Assembly (NCBI GenBank): GCA_013399895.1
Contig: VXBA01004182.1
Coordinates: 195,292-259,291 of the forward strand
Reading direction: 5' to 3'
Origin: Serilophus lunatus
Taxonomy: Eukaryota; Chordata; Aves; Passeriformes; Eurylaimidae
DNA length: 64,000 nucleotides
Shown: positions 1 to 12,703 of the stretch, piece after piece
Position numbering within the stretch: the first letter of the stretch is position 1
Layout of the letters: every line of letters begins with the position of its first letter
Notes under the pieces: generated by a model
Seen by the model: the letters and a program-made list of their open reading frames with translations, nothing else
The model's database searches: none
Told to the model about the DNA's origin: nothing
Position numbers and translations under genes: made by a program

Positions 1-2257
1 TTAAGCACTCTAGACAATGTAAATGAATTCATCTACAAGCAAGTTGTAAAGAAATTCTCTATTTTTATTTCACATCTAAAATGTCAATGTTAATTGTGTG
101 GCTCATGGATGACTGTCAGAAAATGAACTCAAAGCCTTTCTGATGTTTGTGGGAGTTTTGCCATTGACTGTAATGCAACCAGAATGTTGCTCACAGTTGT
201 TTCTATGGTGATTGGAACTTATTTTTGTCTGACATTGTCAGAGAGTCCTTGGAAGTCTTGTTTCAGTTGATTTCATGTACACAGTTTATGATGCTGTTGT
301 GATAATTAATAATGACAATATTGATGATCAACACTGCCCCTATGGGGGAAAATCTCTTAGCTCTTTTGTGTGTTGTATGACTTAAATCCAGTACCCAGTG
401 CATTACCTTGAAAATTACAATTGGCACTAAGACAATAGCCTTTGTCTTTTCAGAATATTAGATCTACAAAGCTTTCTCTACTAGAATATTTGAAAGGCTA
501 GTTGTGCATAAAAACTAATTTTGAAATATTTTGGGGAGATTTTTCTCTGTTTTTAGAAGGAGTGTTCTTTAAATTAAAACAAATAAATAATTCCTTTAAG
601 AACTGTATCACTTAAGAACTTAAGAAAATAATGAAACAATTAAGGTTTAATATACTACCAATGTTCTGTCCAAACAGGTCATATGCCCTAATCACTAAGA
701 TACCTAGTTAATTCGTTCTGAATAAGGCAGAGTTCCTACAGATAAAAACTATATATAATCATGAATTAAAAAAGAGCATCAGAATATTATAGGGGATGAA
801 ATTCCATTGATATTGGCATTTTCAGACTATACTTTAGTTTACTTGTTAGATATGAGAGACACTTGTACAGATCTGACAAAAGTTGTACAGATTTTCAGCA
901 AAAGCAATAACATCCTTTAAAAATGTAATGAAAATGGTATGAGATTTTTACATATTATTTGAAAATGCTATGTTACACTTTGACTAGATTGTATAATGGA
1001 ACCAGTATGGAGCAAGAGTGTTAATGTTTTGTGATTTTAATTTGATATTTACTCTGTTAGAAACATTGACCAGTAACCAACTCTCATACCTTTTTGCTGT
1101 ATTTTTTCATGCTACTAATTTCCATAGGGTGGAGTGTCAGAAGTGCTCCAAATGTATGTAACTATGTTGCCCTCTTGTGACCAGCTGTCTAAAATAAGAA
1201 GACATAGACCACTTCAAGAACAGAAGTTGATTTAAAGTAATATTAACATTGATCATTGATAGACTTGCATATTTTGTGTGCATCTTTTACACAAGAAAGA
1301 GAAAAAAATATTTTCTAAACATAATGCTAAATATGTAACACACATTGTTTCTATTCCTTTCTGATCTTTGTGTCAATTTTTATGGTTTTCTCTTGACATC
1401 TCACTGACCTTAGGTGCCCTACTAGTATAAAAACAATATTCATAACCATGTAGAAGCATTTTATGTCTTGACTATGATATCAAGAGATAAATGTTCTATT
1501 ATTAATTATGTATGTATTTAATCCTTCAAGTATCAAGTCATTCCAGTTTGGTTGTTTATCTCCTATAGTTCAGATACTGATTGTTGCAGTAGGCAAAACG
1601 ATAGTGAAATGAATCGGTTACTTATTTTGATTGTATATCTGATTAGGTTATATTTGTGGCTTTGTCCTTCTTTATTTCTGGTTGTGTTTTGGCATGTTTT
1701 TTTTTTTCTTTTTCTTATGTGCCAATCTTTTTCAAATTGTCTTTTCTTTTGATTGCTCCCTGGGTTTAGTCAGTAACTCTTAAAAATTTCACTTAGAAAG
1801 GAATTTTAAAATGTTAACTTTGCTGCCCAGTGTAGTTGACTAGTTAAATGGCAGACTAGTTATGATAGGTGGACCAGACCAGAAAGTGAGAAACAGAACA
1901 ATTAATTTTAAACTAGGAATAGTGCACACACAGTAATAAACATCCTTTGAGATTAATTATGTCTTAGAAATCCCAGGAGATTTTGCATTTTAAGCAGAAA
2001 TCATAGGATATCATTGTCATAAGTGACATCAAGTAATTTCCTGAATTTATTAGTATTTCCCAATGCTTCAAATGTAAATAAGTGAGATTTAGTTGTCTTG
2101 TTGACCATTAATTATTGATTTAGAGTTTACTTGAGATGATTTGACTCTTGTCTTACTGTATGTTACGATATGGAGTGGATGTATCCTACTTTCACATATT
2201 TCAACCCTATCTAAAGCGACCAGTAAGAAATACTGAGTCTATGACAACTAAAGTGGC
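1..2257. other. AT-rich non-coding DNA
   Basis: No exon, repeat family or RNA gene is recognised here. Open frames are short (60-70 codons), AT-driven and show no domain. It could be intronic or intergenic; nothing in the sequence decides which. Confidence 0.6.
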
Positions 2258-2277
2258 GGGGGGGGGGNNNNNNNNNN
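2258..2277. other. G homopolymer running into a 10-N assembly gap
   Basis: Ten G residues (2258-2267) run directly into ten Ns (2268-2277). The sequence resumes in AT-rich DNA with no visible repeat. The real length of the G tract is unknown. Confidence 0.95.
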
Positions 2278-5200
2278 CACTCACCTATGTAATTGTTTTT
2301 TGGTACAGAAAATACTGGATATTGAATCTATCTTCATCTTTTAAGCAAATATTTACAGGGTGAAGACATGGGCCTGGAAGGCTGAAACATTCTAGCAAAC
2401 TACTCTTTTCTTAAATAAGGAAGACTCTAAGGGAAATCTGAGCAAATTAAGACCTGAAAGTTAATTTACCTAAAACAGGGATTAGTTCCCATTAGATTAG
2501 AATTGGTGAAGACACTCCAGGTTATATTTTAATTAGAAGTTTTGTTGCAGCTTTTCTGAAGAGGATGCTTGATTAAACAACCTGCTTTAGCTAAGTATAA
2601 AATTTTTCTTCATTGTTTTTAATCCACTCTCTAAATCACAACGATGTGATTAAAGAGAGCTTTATATCACCCTCCTAATAGTTGAGAGATAGTAAATAAA
2701 CATTTTTTCCCCTATATAAATTTAGATACCAGTAATTTCTAAAGGAAAAACATCCACAGTTTAGAAGGCTAGAACCCAAATACCAGGAGATGTTTGATGC
2801 TGCTTTTCCAATCCAGGATAAGGGTATTATTCGATTGAATCATGACTCTCTGATGAAATGTGGGCATGTTATCATTTTATCCACAATTGTACCCAAAAGC
2901 ATTGTGGCTCAGGTGGACAGAGTATCATCTGTGCTGGCAGCAGAACTGCCCTTTGTGTGTGAGGATCTGTAAACCTGCAGGACAGAGCACATCCCCTGAG
3001 TTAGAGAGGACTTTTAGAGAACACTAAGCGCACTAAAAGCATACATCCATCATTGTCAGCTCCTCCCTTGCTCCTTGAGGAAGAGCACAGCATCTTCAAG
3101 GGTTTTCTTTATTCTGTGAGTTTGCCTGTTTATTGGTGCTTATGCAGTAGGTTGAAAGGAACATTTTTGCAGACAAATCCATTAGTATAGCTTCATTACA
3201 CAAATTACCATTATACCTATAGAAATGTTAGCTTTTGAAAACACACCTATTTTGATTTAGATACCCTGTTACAGCATTCCAAATGACCACAGTATCTGGA
3301 GCTAGAAGTTTAGGCAGATAATCATATCTCAGTTCTCTACTATCCTGACTTATGTGGAGCTCTGCACAGCCAAGAGGAAATCTGGAAATCAAGGTATGCT
3401 AAAAGACACTCATATTTGAGATGGAGGGTAGAAATTAAATGGCAGAAAATGTTCTCTGAAACAGCATACCTATATGGATTTAGTTAGACAGCAAAATTGT
3501 CTGAATTTACAGTGTAATAGACAAGATATTATTTTAAGTCTTTCCAAAGAACAGTTGGATAAGAAGTGTATGTCCGCATCTTTTGCTGACATTATGGTAA
3601 CATGTGCAAGGACATATTTTTCCTAGGAAATTCCTGAGAATTCCTTTCTCAAACTGATAGGAACATTGACATAACTTCTATGGTTTCTATGTACATTGTT
3701 GGGTTTCCTTTTCTGCAACAAAGCCTTTTCATCTCACACAGTGGCTAATGAAATAAAACCATATACATGTGTTTCAAATTCTCAGAGATTGAAAGAGATA
3801 CTTAATTGTTCATGATACCCGTGGCTTAGAACAACACAGTCTAGATATAAATGCAAATTTTTATGGCTTGAAGAAATAGTCCTATAAACAACTTTATTAT
3901 ATCTCAGGAGTACTACAAAAATTTTCCATAGTTGTTCATAGTTTAAGAGTTTAAACTGAATCATGCTGAGAGAATATGAGCCATTTATATTATTTATATT
4001 AAATATGGCTACTCATGCTGCCTCTTAATTGGCCTTTATGCGGCTCAGAGATAGTTTACAATAATTAAGCTGTAAGTAGGATTTCACATAGGACTTCATC
4101 ATCTCTTAACATCTTCAGTGCTCAGATATGGAGAGTGATATTATGACTGTAATCTTGAAAAATGAATTATTACTAAAGATACATAAGGAGTGATCAGATT
4201 GGAAAAAATGTGTTCATTGGAAAATGATGGGTTGGTTTATATTCATTAGCATTTCTTGCTGTTTTTCTAGAAGTCTGTATTAATGAGAGAGTCACTTTAG
4301 TACCAATGATACATAAACCTTACACAAGGATAGTCCAGCCTGATTTTAAAATATATTGTTCTTACATAAAGTACAAAACATAAGAAATCTTTTTTTTACT
4401 TCAAAATTTAGATGGTTGTGTTTGAATTCTTATCACTAAAATGCAGGCAGTGTTAAGTTCCACAATTTAATTAGTATTTTTCAGGGCTGTTAACCCATTC
4501 AGAAATCACAGATTGAAAAGAGTGTACCAATCCTCATCTAACTCAGTCCATTTGGATCAAATTTCTTTTCCTTGATCAAAGTTTTTATTCATTTTTAAAG
4601 AAATCATTTTGTGTTGAGGTTTAGGGAAGCAAAATCACTTCAGAAACATCATAATTGTGTTTGTAAAGAAAAGGTAAGTCAGAACATTGTTATTTTTTAT
4701 GACATGCCTACACATTACATTAGTGATTTCATAAAGATTTTATTCAGTTGTAACTTATTAGCTTCACTTCACAGAAGTGAAGGTTTTCAAGCAGGAAAAT
4801 ATGATACAATAATGCGAAGGATCATGTAATAGAAATTAAAGCAAATTTAACATTTTGGAGGATGGCAGAAGGAAGGTGTTAAAAAAACTGTGTTTCATAT
4901 AAAGGAAAATATTTAGGGAAAGCAAGTTAGAAAAATGGAATATATTTCATAAATGGGTATTTGAGAAATTTTTTTTAATTGTTTGGGATTATACAGGAAA
5001 TAGAATACAACTCTGAAAAAGCCAATATGGGGAGAAAAAGGGATTCTGACAATGGCTTTTAAAGGCATTGATGACTCAAATTTCAGATTATGGTATACAT
5101 GATCTAAAGCTCAGGCCTCACTTTACTGTGTTCCTCTCAAAAAATGTACATTAAATTCACATACAAGAAACAAGCGTATGTTACTTTTTGATAAAGATGA

Positions 5201-7370
5201 GTTTTACAGACCTACTGAACAGTGCATTGTGGAATGAGTTCATATTTTTCAGCCCTTCAGAAAACCTTCTGTGCTCTCTCAGTGAATCTGTAGTCTCTGT
5301 AGTAGTCTAAGATTTGTATTGGAGCCGTTATATGAAATTGCAGTCATTATGTGTGATAATCTAAATTACCTTCTACTTTAGTCCTTCAAATATTATTTAG
5401 AAGTTTATAACACCAAAAAGCAGTTGATTTAAAGGACATTTTCTATGTGAGTTCAAAGTATATGGCACAATTTTGTTGGGATAGGATAATTGTATATATC
5501 CTTACAGATGGTTAATTTTTTCCCAGTTAAATATTTACAACAGAACAATGTAGGTTGTGCTATATACTATTTGACTAGGAGAAGTTGAGGGTAGATGTTT
5601 AACTTGTATAAAATATGTCAGGCATTAGAGCTTGAAATATGTGCAAGAGCTTGGAAAAAGAAGCTAATATTTCCTCATAGACAAAGTGTAATTCTTGTCT
5701 GCATGCTACAGCTGGAGAATGAGAAGCAAAGAGAGTTGTGTTGTGTGCCATTTTCCACACTGCCAAAGCCATTGGTTCCTGGGACTAACTTATACTTCAG
5801 CTGTAACGTAACAGTAGTCTTTTAAACACTTCATGACTGACTCCAGGTTGCCAAGTATATTTTGCTCTGGAATCCCTTGCTAATCACATAAAAAGGAAAA
5901 TGTTAAGTGGATGATTTGAGCTTTGTACTCATGAGATTTCTCTCCCAACATCTGACCTGCAAGAGGAACACAGAGCCTTTCATCAAATTATCCGTCAGAG
6001 GAGCATAATGCTTATGCATCGTTGGTGGCAATGTTAATGGAAAAAGGAAGCTAAGGAAACTTATCCAACAAAATTCAGAAGCAGAAAGTGGAGTAGAGTT
6101 TAAGACACTTCTGTTCCACATTAAATTCTAGACTGCTAAAATACAGTGCATTTAGGCTTTGAGATACTTTATAACAGCACACTAGAGACTAAATTCTTTT
6201 GTCCTTGCTCAAGCAAATCCTGCCCCCAGACTGAACTGGGAATTTAGATTGAGTGAAGACCGCAGAATTGAGCCCTAAAGTAATATGGCTTACTGCAATA
6301 AAAGACACAAGAGAATTGAAATAAAAATACTGCTAGCAACATGTAGCAATGGAAAAACATTACTTAGGGAAACATTCAAATGGGATGAATTAATTAGAAA
6401 CAAGACTTTGATCTAATGCTTATGACAGTGTTTATGTTCAATGTAACCTATTATTTGTATTACCTCAGCTCTGTCATATATTTTTTCTATTTCCTAAGTA
6501 GTGTTTGCCCTATCTTTTACTGCTCATAAAAGAAAATGTTTTGCACTGTCAACATATTTGTTTGTTGTTAATAAAAGATTATAACTAAAAATATAATGAT
6601 GTGTCAAAATGAACTAACCCTCCAGAGAAACTAAGCAGATGGAAATAGTACTGTGAAAATGAATGCATTGTAATTCAAATAATTTGCTTTTCTGCAACAA
6701 ATTATCTTTAAATCCCACCCACAACATACTTATGCTGAAGCAGAACTAGAGCAAGCTTATGGATTAATTCTGCTACTCTTTGCATTGGTATGAAACCTAT
6801 ATAAAAACATTTGTCATCAACAGAGTAATTTCAGACTTACAATAACATAAATTATGGCTCAACAAGCAGAAAATTAGTAAAGCTAAGTGTTTTAAATAAA
6901 TTTTAAGCTCAATGAAAGATCTATTATCTCACTGATGAGCTCTAGCTAGTTCCAGTTTAAAATCTGCTAGCTCTAAGAGAAAGATATGGATTATGACTGC
7001 TTTGAAAACAGATGCATATTCATTGATGACACATTTTTGATTCCTCTTTTTAATGCATATTTTCATATTAATGTTTTTGTATAGATTATTCTCAGGCAAA
7101 TATTACTTCAAATAAGAAAATATTTGTGCTCCGTGACTTTTTTTATTTTTTTAAAGTATAACCCAGTGTTTATGTTCATTGTACAAAAACAAAGACTGTA
7201 AAATATTTAGTATTAAACTAAATTATTCCTTATGAAAATGAATTAAGTATATTCCCATTACAGTCACAAAAGTAAGAAATCAGTAATTCCATTTATGATG
7301 TCTGCATTAATGTAAAGAAGTTAACTATAGCTTCATTTATACCTTTCCTAACATAAGAAATCGTTATAAA
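2278..7370. other. AT-rich non-coding DNA
   Basis: About 5 kb with no recognised gene or repeat. A 60-codon open frame at 2790-2972 has no motif I recognise and is not called as a gene. Short poly-A and poly-T runs are scattered through it. Confidence 0.55.
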
Positions 7371-7379
7371 TGAAGGCTA

Positions 7380-7490
7380 CTTTTGGGTTGATTGGTTGAT
7401 TTGGTTTGGTTTTGTAGATTTTTTTGTTGTTGTGTTTGTTTGTTGTGTTTGTCTTTGTGTTTGTTTTTGTTTTTCCTTTTTTTTTCTGGA
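7380..7490. repeat. T/G-rich low-complexity tract
   Basis: The tract is built almost entirely of T and G in irregular GTTT, TTGG and TTTTTG steps. The minus-strand open frame across it (Lys, Thr and Asn-rich) is an effect of the composition. Confidence 0.8.
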
Positions 7491-7784
7491 AATACAAGTA
7501 CACCTTTCTTTCTGAAATAATCTGAAATCCATTCCTGTCTAAAGGTTTATAAACATTTATAAACTGTTGTTCATGCATAGTGCTCAGGGAATTATACTGA
7601 GCATAATTTCTTTCAAGAACTAGTGGATTTCAGTTTGATTGCTTGATATGCTCCTATTTCTGCTGAAATTTATATAAATTGTTTCCAAAACTGCTTTTGT
7701 TTATCTTTCTTCTAGAAACTTTTAACTCTCTTTCTCCATATTCTCCTTTTTTTTCCACTGTTTTTTACTGAAATCCCTTTCCTT

Positions 7785-7853
7785 GGCAGTGGGGTTGCAA
7801 CAAGACGATATTTGAACTCCCTTCCAACACAAACTATTTTATGATTCTCTGAA
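7785..7853 (+). mobile_element. CR1 LINE 3' tail fragment
   Basis: A short plus-strand piece resembles the end of an avian CR1: a GGCAGTGGGGTTG-like start, then a CCCTTCCAAC motif, ending in ATTTTATGATTCT. It is strongly 5'-truncated and diverged. No coding part remains. Confidence 0.65.
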
Positions 7854-8254
7854 ATTTCTAACTGGATTCTCATACTTTCCTCGTTAATATCAGGCAGATG
7901 AAGCTATGAGGTTTATTATGGGAAACTTCAGAGCTTATAACATTGCCCTGGGGTGAAACTTATCCAAAAGAAATGGTCCTGCAAGTCAGACGTTGACTAC
8001 CTTTGTGCCCAAGAAAGATTATTCCAATTTGCATAGGGAAAAAACAAAGAAAAAGAAAGGAGAAAGACTGTCAGCATCATCACCTTCCTAGATTACATGG
8101 TTGGGAGGCCAGACAGTGATAGTAACCCAAGTATGAACTGCTGATTGGTGCTACAGCTACATGGATAATGATTATGGCTTATGCTGACAATCAATTTGCA
8201 AAAAAAAAAAAAAAAAAAGGCAATAAATAGTTCAAAAATAAGCTCTTTAGGAAA
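7854..8254. other. AT-rich non-coding DNA with an A18 run
   Basis: Nothing recognised apart from an uninterrupted A run at about 8201-8218. That run could be the tail of an old retrocopy, but no body can be recognised upstream. Confidence 0.5.
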
Positions 8255-8490
8255 CACAGTCTCAAGCTCCATCAGGGGATGTTTAGACTTGATATTAAGA
8301 AGAAATTCTTCACTGAAAGGAATAGGCTGCCTAGGGAGGCAGTAGAGTCACTGACCCTGGAGGTGTTCAAGAGTAGGCTGGATGAGGCACTTGGTGCCAT
8401 TATTTAGATGATGGGCTGTTAGATTATAGGTTGGACTTGATGATCTCTAAGGTCTCTTTCAACCTTGCTGATACTGTGATACTGTGAACT
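8255..8490 (+). mobile_element. CR1 LINE 3' end, 5'-truncated
   Basis: About 235 bp reads like the last part of an avian CR1. It includes the end of the reverse-transcriptase ORF region, the motif TTGGACTTGATGATCTCTAA, then GGTCTCTTTCAACCTT. It ends in a short tandem octamer (GATACTGT repeated), equivalent to the CR1 terminal repeat. Severe 5' truncation is normal for this family. Confidence 0.85.
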
Positions 8491-9095
<605 letters not shown>

Positions 9096-9158
9096 GGTAA
9101 TAGAACACAGAACACCCAAATGATAACACAAGAACACTGGTCATAAAACAAAAGCATT

Positions 9159-9230
9159 GCCAAAATCTAGTCCCTGCAAGAGCCACCAATTGTGGCCAAA
9201 ATCTAGTCCCCATACAGGCCACCAATTGTT
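9159..9230. repeat. 36-bp tandem duplication covering a retroviral primer binding site
   Basis: Two copies of a 36-bp unit lie head to tail (9159-9194 and 9195-9230), each starting GCCAAAATCTAGTCC. Read on the minus strand, each copy holds the end of the LTR next to it plus a primer-binding-site-like sequence. The copies differ by several substitutions, so the duplication is not recent. Confidence 0.85.
9207..9224 (-). promoter_or_regulatory. tRNA-Ile-type primer binding site (PBS)
   Basis: On the minus strand, two bases after the LTR's terminal CA, the sequence reads TGGTGGCCTGTATGGGGA. The complement of the 3' end of a vertebrate tRNA-Ile is TGGTGGCCCGTACGGGGA (from knowledge). The match is 16 of 18, and both mismatches are C-to-T at CpG, the usual decay of methylated DNA. 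The position and the two-base spacer are typical of retroviral minus-strand priming sites. Confidence 0.75.
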
Positions 9231-9597
9231 GGCCAATTGTGTTTGCGATCCCTTAATCAGAATCATCTATTTGGTGGCATCAGGTATCGGGACCCTCTGA
9301 AACCACAACTGCCAACAAAACATACTGGCCTTGTGTTCACGGTGCTGAGGATCCAGGAAAGAAAGACAGTCTATACACAATATGTACAAGGGCCAAAATG
9401 GAGTCTCCTCTTTATTTTAAATTCCTCAGGTTTTATAGTCCAACGATTGATTAGGTTAACATAGCCTATAGACAAAAGGAAAGGTGGTGATGTGTCACTG
9501 TCCCAGAGCCAGAGGACAGTCACAAGATGATGTTTACATACCTAAGACATTATATCATAGTCTGACACACTGTAATACAGCCTAACATTCTACTACA
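9227..9597 (-). mobile_element. ERV 5' LTR (371 bp) with PBS, rest of the element lost
   Basis: The right edge read on the minus strand starts TGTAGTAG and the left edge ends CCAACA, giving TG...CA termini. Inside, on the minus strand, are TATAAAA (9431-9437) and AATAAA (9411-9416). The PBS just beyond the left edge marks this as a 5' LTR rather than a solo LTR, yet no gag or pol follows. Beyond the PBS duplication lies AT-rich DNA and the microsatellite. A tRNA-Ile PBS suggests a class I (gamma-like) ERV, unlike the ERVL-like provirus at 50-56 kb. Confidence 0.7.
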
Positions 9598-10351
9598 CAA
9601 AAGAAAGAAACCCTTTTTTTTTAATTCTTAGTCCAGTCTTGTGACCATGAGAAAATGGCTGCCAGTACCCCTGGTGAGATGCAGTCCAGGCAGAGTCACA
9701 GGCACGTGTGTTCTCACCAATGTGCCAGTTGAGCAAAAAAAGAAAGAAAGGTTTTGTGCTCGGCAACTCTATTTCCAGGGGGGTCTGAGCTCCCATCCGG
9801 TGGAAGAAGAGTTGTTCCCGGGATGCTGCGGTTAGGTCACATTGCTCCTGCTGCATTCATGCTGAGACACAGCACAAGAGAGAGAGAGAGCAAAGTGGGA
9901 CTGCAATCCGTTAGCAGCTGCACACTGCCTGTGCACTGGCAGCTGGGGCTCCACTGCCACTGCCTCCACATAGTGTGGCATGGTGCAGCTTCACAGGCAC
10001 TGAGCACCCGATGCCACTCGGCATGTTGGGCTAAGCATGGTGGCTCCTTGGGTGCGGAGCCCAGGTCCTGTGCAGTGCAGCAGTGTGGACCAGTACGAGG
10101 CAGCGGTTTCTTCTAGCGGGTGACTGGCAAGGGCCCCACCGGATATGACCACAGCCCCGTGGCCCTGCCCTGCACTGCCGGGAGGCCTGTGGCAGCGGCT
10201 GCCCTGTGGGTGGCCCTTAATACCCGCAGCCGGTCCCTACAGGTGGCAGGGGCCCTGCAAGTGGTGCTGCTTGCCCCAGGAATGCCCTGCAGCTGGCACC
10301 AGTGGCAGCCGACGGCCCCTGGAGCCCGAGGACATGGCGAGTTTGGCAGGA

Positions 10352-10361
10352 GCCGCCATCT
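10352..10361 (+). promoter_or_regulatory. YY1-like motif in the U3 of family A copy 1
   Basis: GCCGCCATCT lies about 110 bp upstream of the TATA box. It resembles the YY1 consensus (CCGCCATNTT), and the same place in copy 3 has a full match. A binding role is inferred from the motif only. Confidence 0.4.
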
Positions 10362-10467
10362 CGCCTATGGTGGAATCCCAGCAGAGAGGAGGCACCCAAT
10401 GCCGTTGACCAACAGGAAAACAGCCTGGTCAGGAAGAGGACTCTGAGTTCATGCCACATCAGGAGCC

Positions 10468-10475
10468 CATAAAAG
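10468..10475 (+). promoter_or_regulatory. TATA box of family A copy 1
   Basis: CATAAAAG lies 59 bp after a degenerate CCAAT box (CCAAC at 10409). The same CCAAT-TATA spacing (51-60 bp) recurs in three other copies, which supports a real ancestral promoter. Confidence 0.6.
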
Positions 10476-10967
10476 CCAGAACCCTTGAAGTCTTGCCTCT
10501 TTTGGCCGGCTTGCGTGGTCCAGATAACACCAAGTGCCATTCCTCCTTGTCCCTCCCGGCTCCCTTTACTGCACAGCACCATCAGAGCTCCATCAGTGGT
10601 ACCAGGAGACCACCGACATGCAACAGTGTGGTACCTGTTCCCCTTGGGTTCCTGGGGGGAAGGTGCTTCTCACTGTTTTTATCTTTCAGAGGCTCCAAGA
10701 CTGGGAAAGTACCATCAGCAAAGCAGCTTTCCTTTCCTTCCTCCTGCTCCTCAGCCCACCAGCTGGCTTTGAGGAGTAGTTTGTTTTTGTTTTTGTTTTT
10801 CTTTTATTACATGATATTGTCGGGTTTTATATTGTGTGTATTTTATTTAGTGTCTGAGAATCTTATAAGGTCATTAGAGCCCTAGAAAAATAAACCTGTT
10901 GCTTGCTGTTGAATCTATTCAGTCTTTCATCACTGGTGTGTCCCCTAGCGGTCCAAACCATCACACA

Positions 10968-11176
10968 TGTCCTTTTAAATTAATATATTCTTTAAAATAA
11001 TAAATGATTTAAAAATGAAGTTGCAAATCCACACTTGACATTTCAAAGGTGTACTTTCAAGAACTCATAATTCAAGGGAAAGAAGATATTCAAATTATCT
11101 TCTCCCAGAGCTGAACCAAATCAATTCATATAGTATTTCTGGGCATTTTTTACTATAATAGATGCTTATCTCATAA
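10968..11176. other. AT-rich spacer between two family A LTRs
   Basis: Unique AT-rich sequence. It holds no PBS, polypurine tract or gag/pol trace, so the flanking LTRs look like separate insertions. Confidence 0.6.
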
Positions 11177-11181
11177 GTAGT

Positions 11182-12698
11182 TGTTATAGGTTTAAAATGG
11201 GGTTTTCGAGGAGAAGGGAAAAGTTTGGATTGTTTGCTTGTTTGCTTATTTGTAAAACCAGTTTTTTAGAAACCTGAAGGAAAGACAAAGTCTGGGATAT
11301 CTGCAGAGCTTCCTTCTCATTTTCACTCTCTGCATCCCGTGGCAGGGGCCAGGGATTGGTAGCAGTGGGGAGATACAGGAATAGAATTGGTGCTCCCGCG
11401 TGCCTGCGGTTGAGTGGCCATTTGGCACAGCAGACACAGAGTTTTCCCACCCACACTCCTCGCTTACAGCTTGTGCTGGCAGTGAATCCCTCTTCCCGTG
11501 TAGGGAGAGCTCTGGGTGGTGTTGGTGGTGAAGAGGAGGCATTGTGCGGGTGGGTAGTGGTGCCCGGTCCTGCACAGCGCTGTGCAGAGCGTGCGGAGCT
11601 GTGCAGTGCTCTCTGATGGTGGCAGTGGCTCCCAGCTTATGGCAGCGAGCAGAACAGAGCAGCGGTGAGAAGCGCGAGCTCCCACCATGCCCTCGGCCCC
11701 TTGTGTCAGGCTGCGATCAGTGCTGCTGCTCCCTGGCATTATGGGGATGACGGTGGTACCTCCCTGCTGGTTGCCGCAGTGTACAGCTGCACCCACTGTC
11801 CTCCTTTGCCCGCAAGTAGCTCCTGTGGTCCCGCTGGCCCGAGGATCCCTCCTGTGGGGTCCCTGGGGCAGTGTCAGGTGCCCTGTGCTGGGCTGTGCTG
11901 ACGGTGATCACATAGTGACAGCAGCTGCCTCCGGGGATCCCTCCTAGGGGTCCCCACAGGCAGCGAGTGTGCCATGGGTGGCGCCGGTGGCCCCGCAGTC
12001 AGCAGTGATGGCGATGGCGGCCAGCAGCCCCTGGGCCCCCAACCACATGGCGTTTCAACGGGAATCGCTGCTTTGCCTGGAGTGAAGATCCCAAAAGAAA
12101 GAAGGAGCCCAACACCACTGGCCAATCAGAGGACAGCCTGGCCGGGAAGAAGACGCCGTGGGACTTCCAGGGCATAAAAGCATGAACACAGAAGTCCCCC
12201 TCCTCTTTTGGTTTCCTCCTGAGTTGAGAGAGGCACGGCTCCTCCCCTCCCAGCTCCCAGACCACACAGCTTGCTTCCCCTCACCTCCATCAGCACGGGC
12301 AGGAGCACGGAACCATCTGAGCTCCAGTGGTAGCACCCTGAGGCCACTCAACAAAATGTAAATGATAGCTTTCCTCCGTGGGTGTCCCTGGAGGGGTGCT
12401 TTTCACCTTCTTTACCTTGCAGGGGCTTCGAGGGCTGAGAGAATACCATCTATGAGGTGGCTTCCCCTTCCTTCCCCTCTTCTCAGCCAACCAGTTGTCT
12501 TTGATGAGCAATTTGGTTTTTTTGTTGATTGTGTGACATTGTCGGGTGTTATATTGTGTGTGTATTTTGTTCAGTGTCTGGGGATTCTATAAGGTCTTTA
12601 GTTCCCTAGAAAAATAAATGTATGCTTGCTGTTGCATCTCTTTAGTCTTTCATCACTGTTGTGTGCCTCCTAGTGGTATAGTGGTTCAGACAACCACA
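11182..12698 (+). mobile_element. Family A solo LTR, copy 2, with target-site duplication
   Basis: 1517 bp, starting TGTTATAGGTTTAAAATGGG and ending CAACCACA. The flanking five bases are gtagt (11177-11181) and gtggt (12699-12703), a 4/5 match for a 5-bp target-site duplication, the length known for ERVL-type elements. CCAAT is at 12122, CATAAAAG at 12173-12180 and AATAAA at 12613-12618. The R/U5 half is very close to copy 1. No internal retroviral sequence is present, so it is a solo LTR formed by LTR-LTR recombination. Confidence 0.85.
12173..12180 (+). promoter_or_regulatory. TATA box of family A copy 2
   Basis: CATAAAAG is preceded 51 bp upstream by GGCCAATCAG, a good CCAAT/NF-Y-type site (CCAAT at 12122-12126). 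Confidence 0.6.
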
Positions 12699-12703
12699 GT
12701 GGT

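Larger units (their letters stand above)
9598..10967 (+). mobile_element. Family A LTR, copy 1 (5'-truncated)
   Basis: The GC-rich U3 is followed by an AT-rich R/U5 and the family's end (GTCCCCTAGCGGTCCAAACC, then ATCACA). Conserved marks are the CATAAAAG TATA box, AATAAA at 10889-10894 and the CCCCTTGGGTTCCTGG block. U3 is close to copy 3 (the GGTCCTG...GGCAAG stretch near 10065-10135). Complete copies are about 1.5 kb, so roughly 130 bp of the 5' end seem to be missing, at the junction with the preceding LTR. Open frames inside are composition artefacts. The left edge is approximate. Confidence 0.75.

Noticed and set aside
2790..2972. A 60-codon frame with a protein-like mix of residues
   Set aside because: It is too short, without recognised motif, splice context or conservation evidence.
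9641..12592. Many 60-144-codon frames in the 9.6-12.6 kb region
   Set aside because: They lie within GC-rich LTR U3/R sequence, overlap on both strands and match no protein. They result from high GC content.
9598..12698. Copies 1 and 2 of family A as the two LTRs of one provirus
   Set aside because: Copy 2 has its own 5-bp duplication, and the 200-bp spacer shows no PBS, polypurine tract or retroviral gene.
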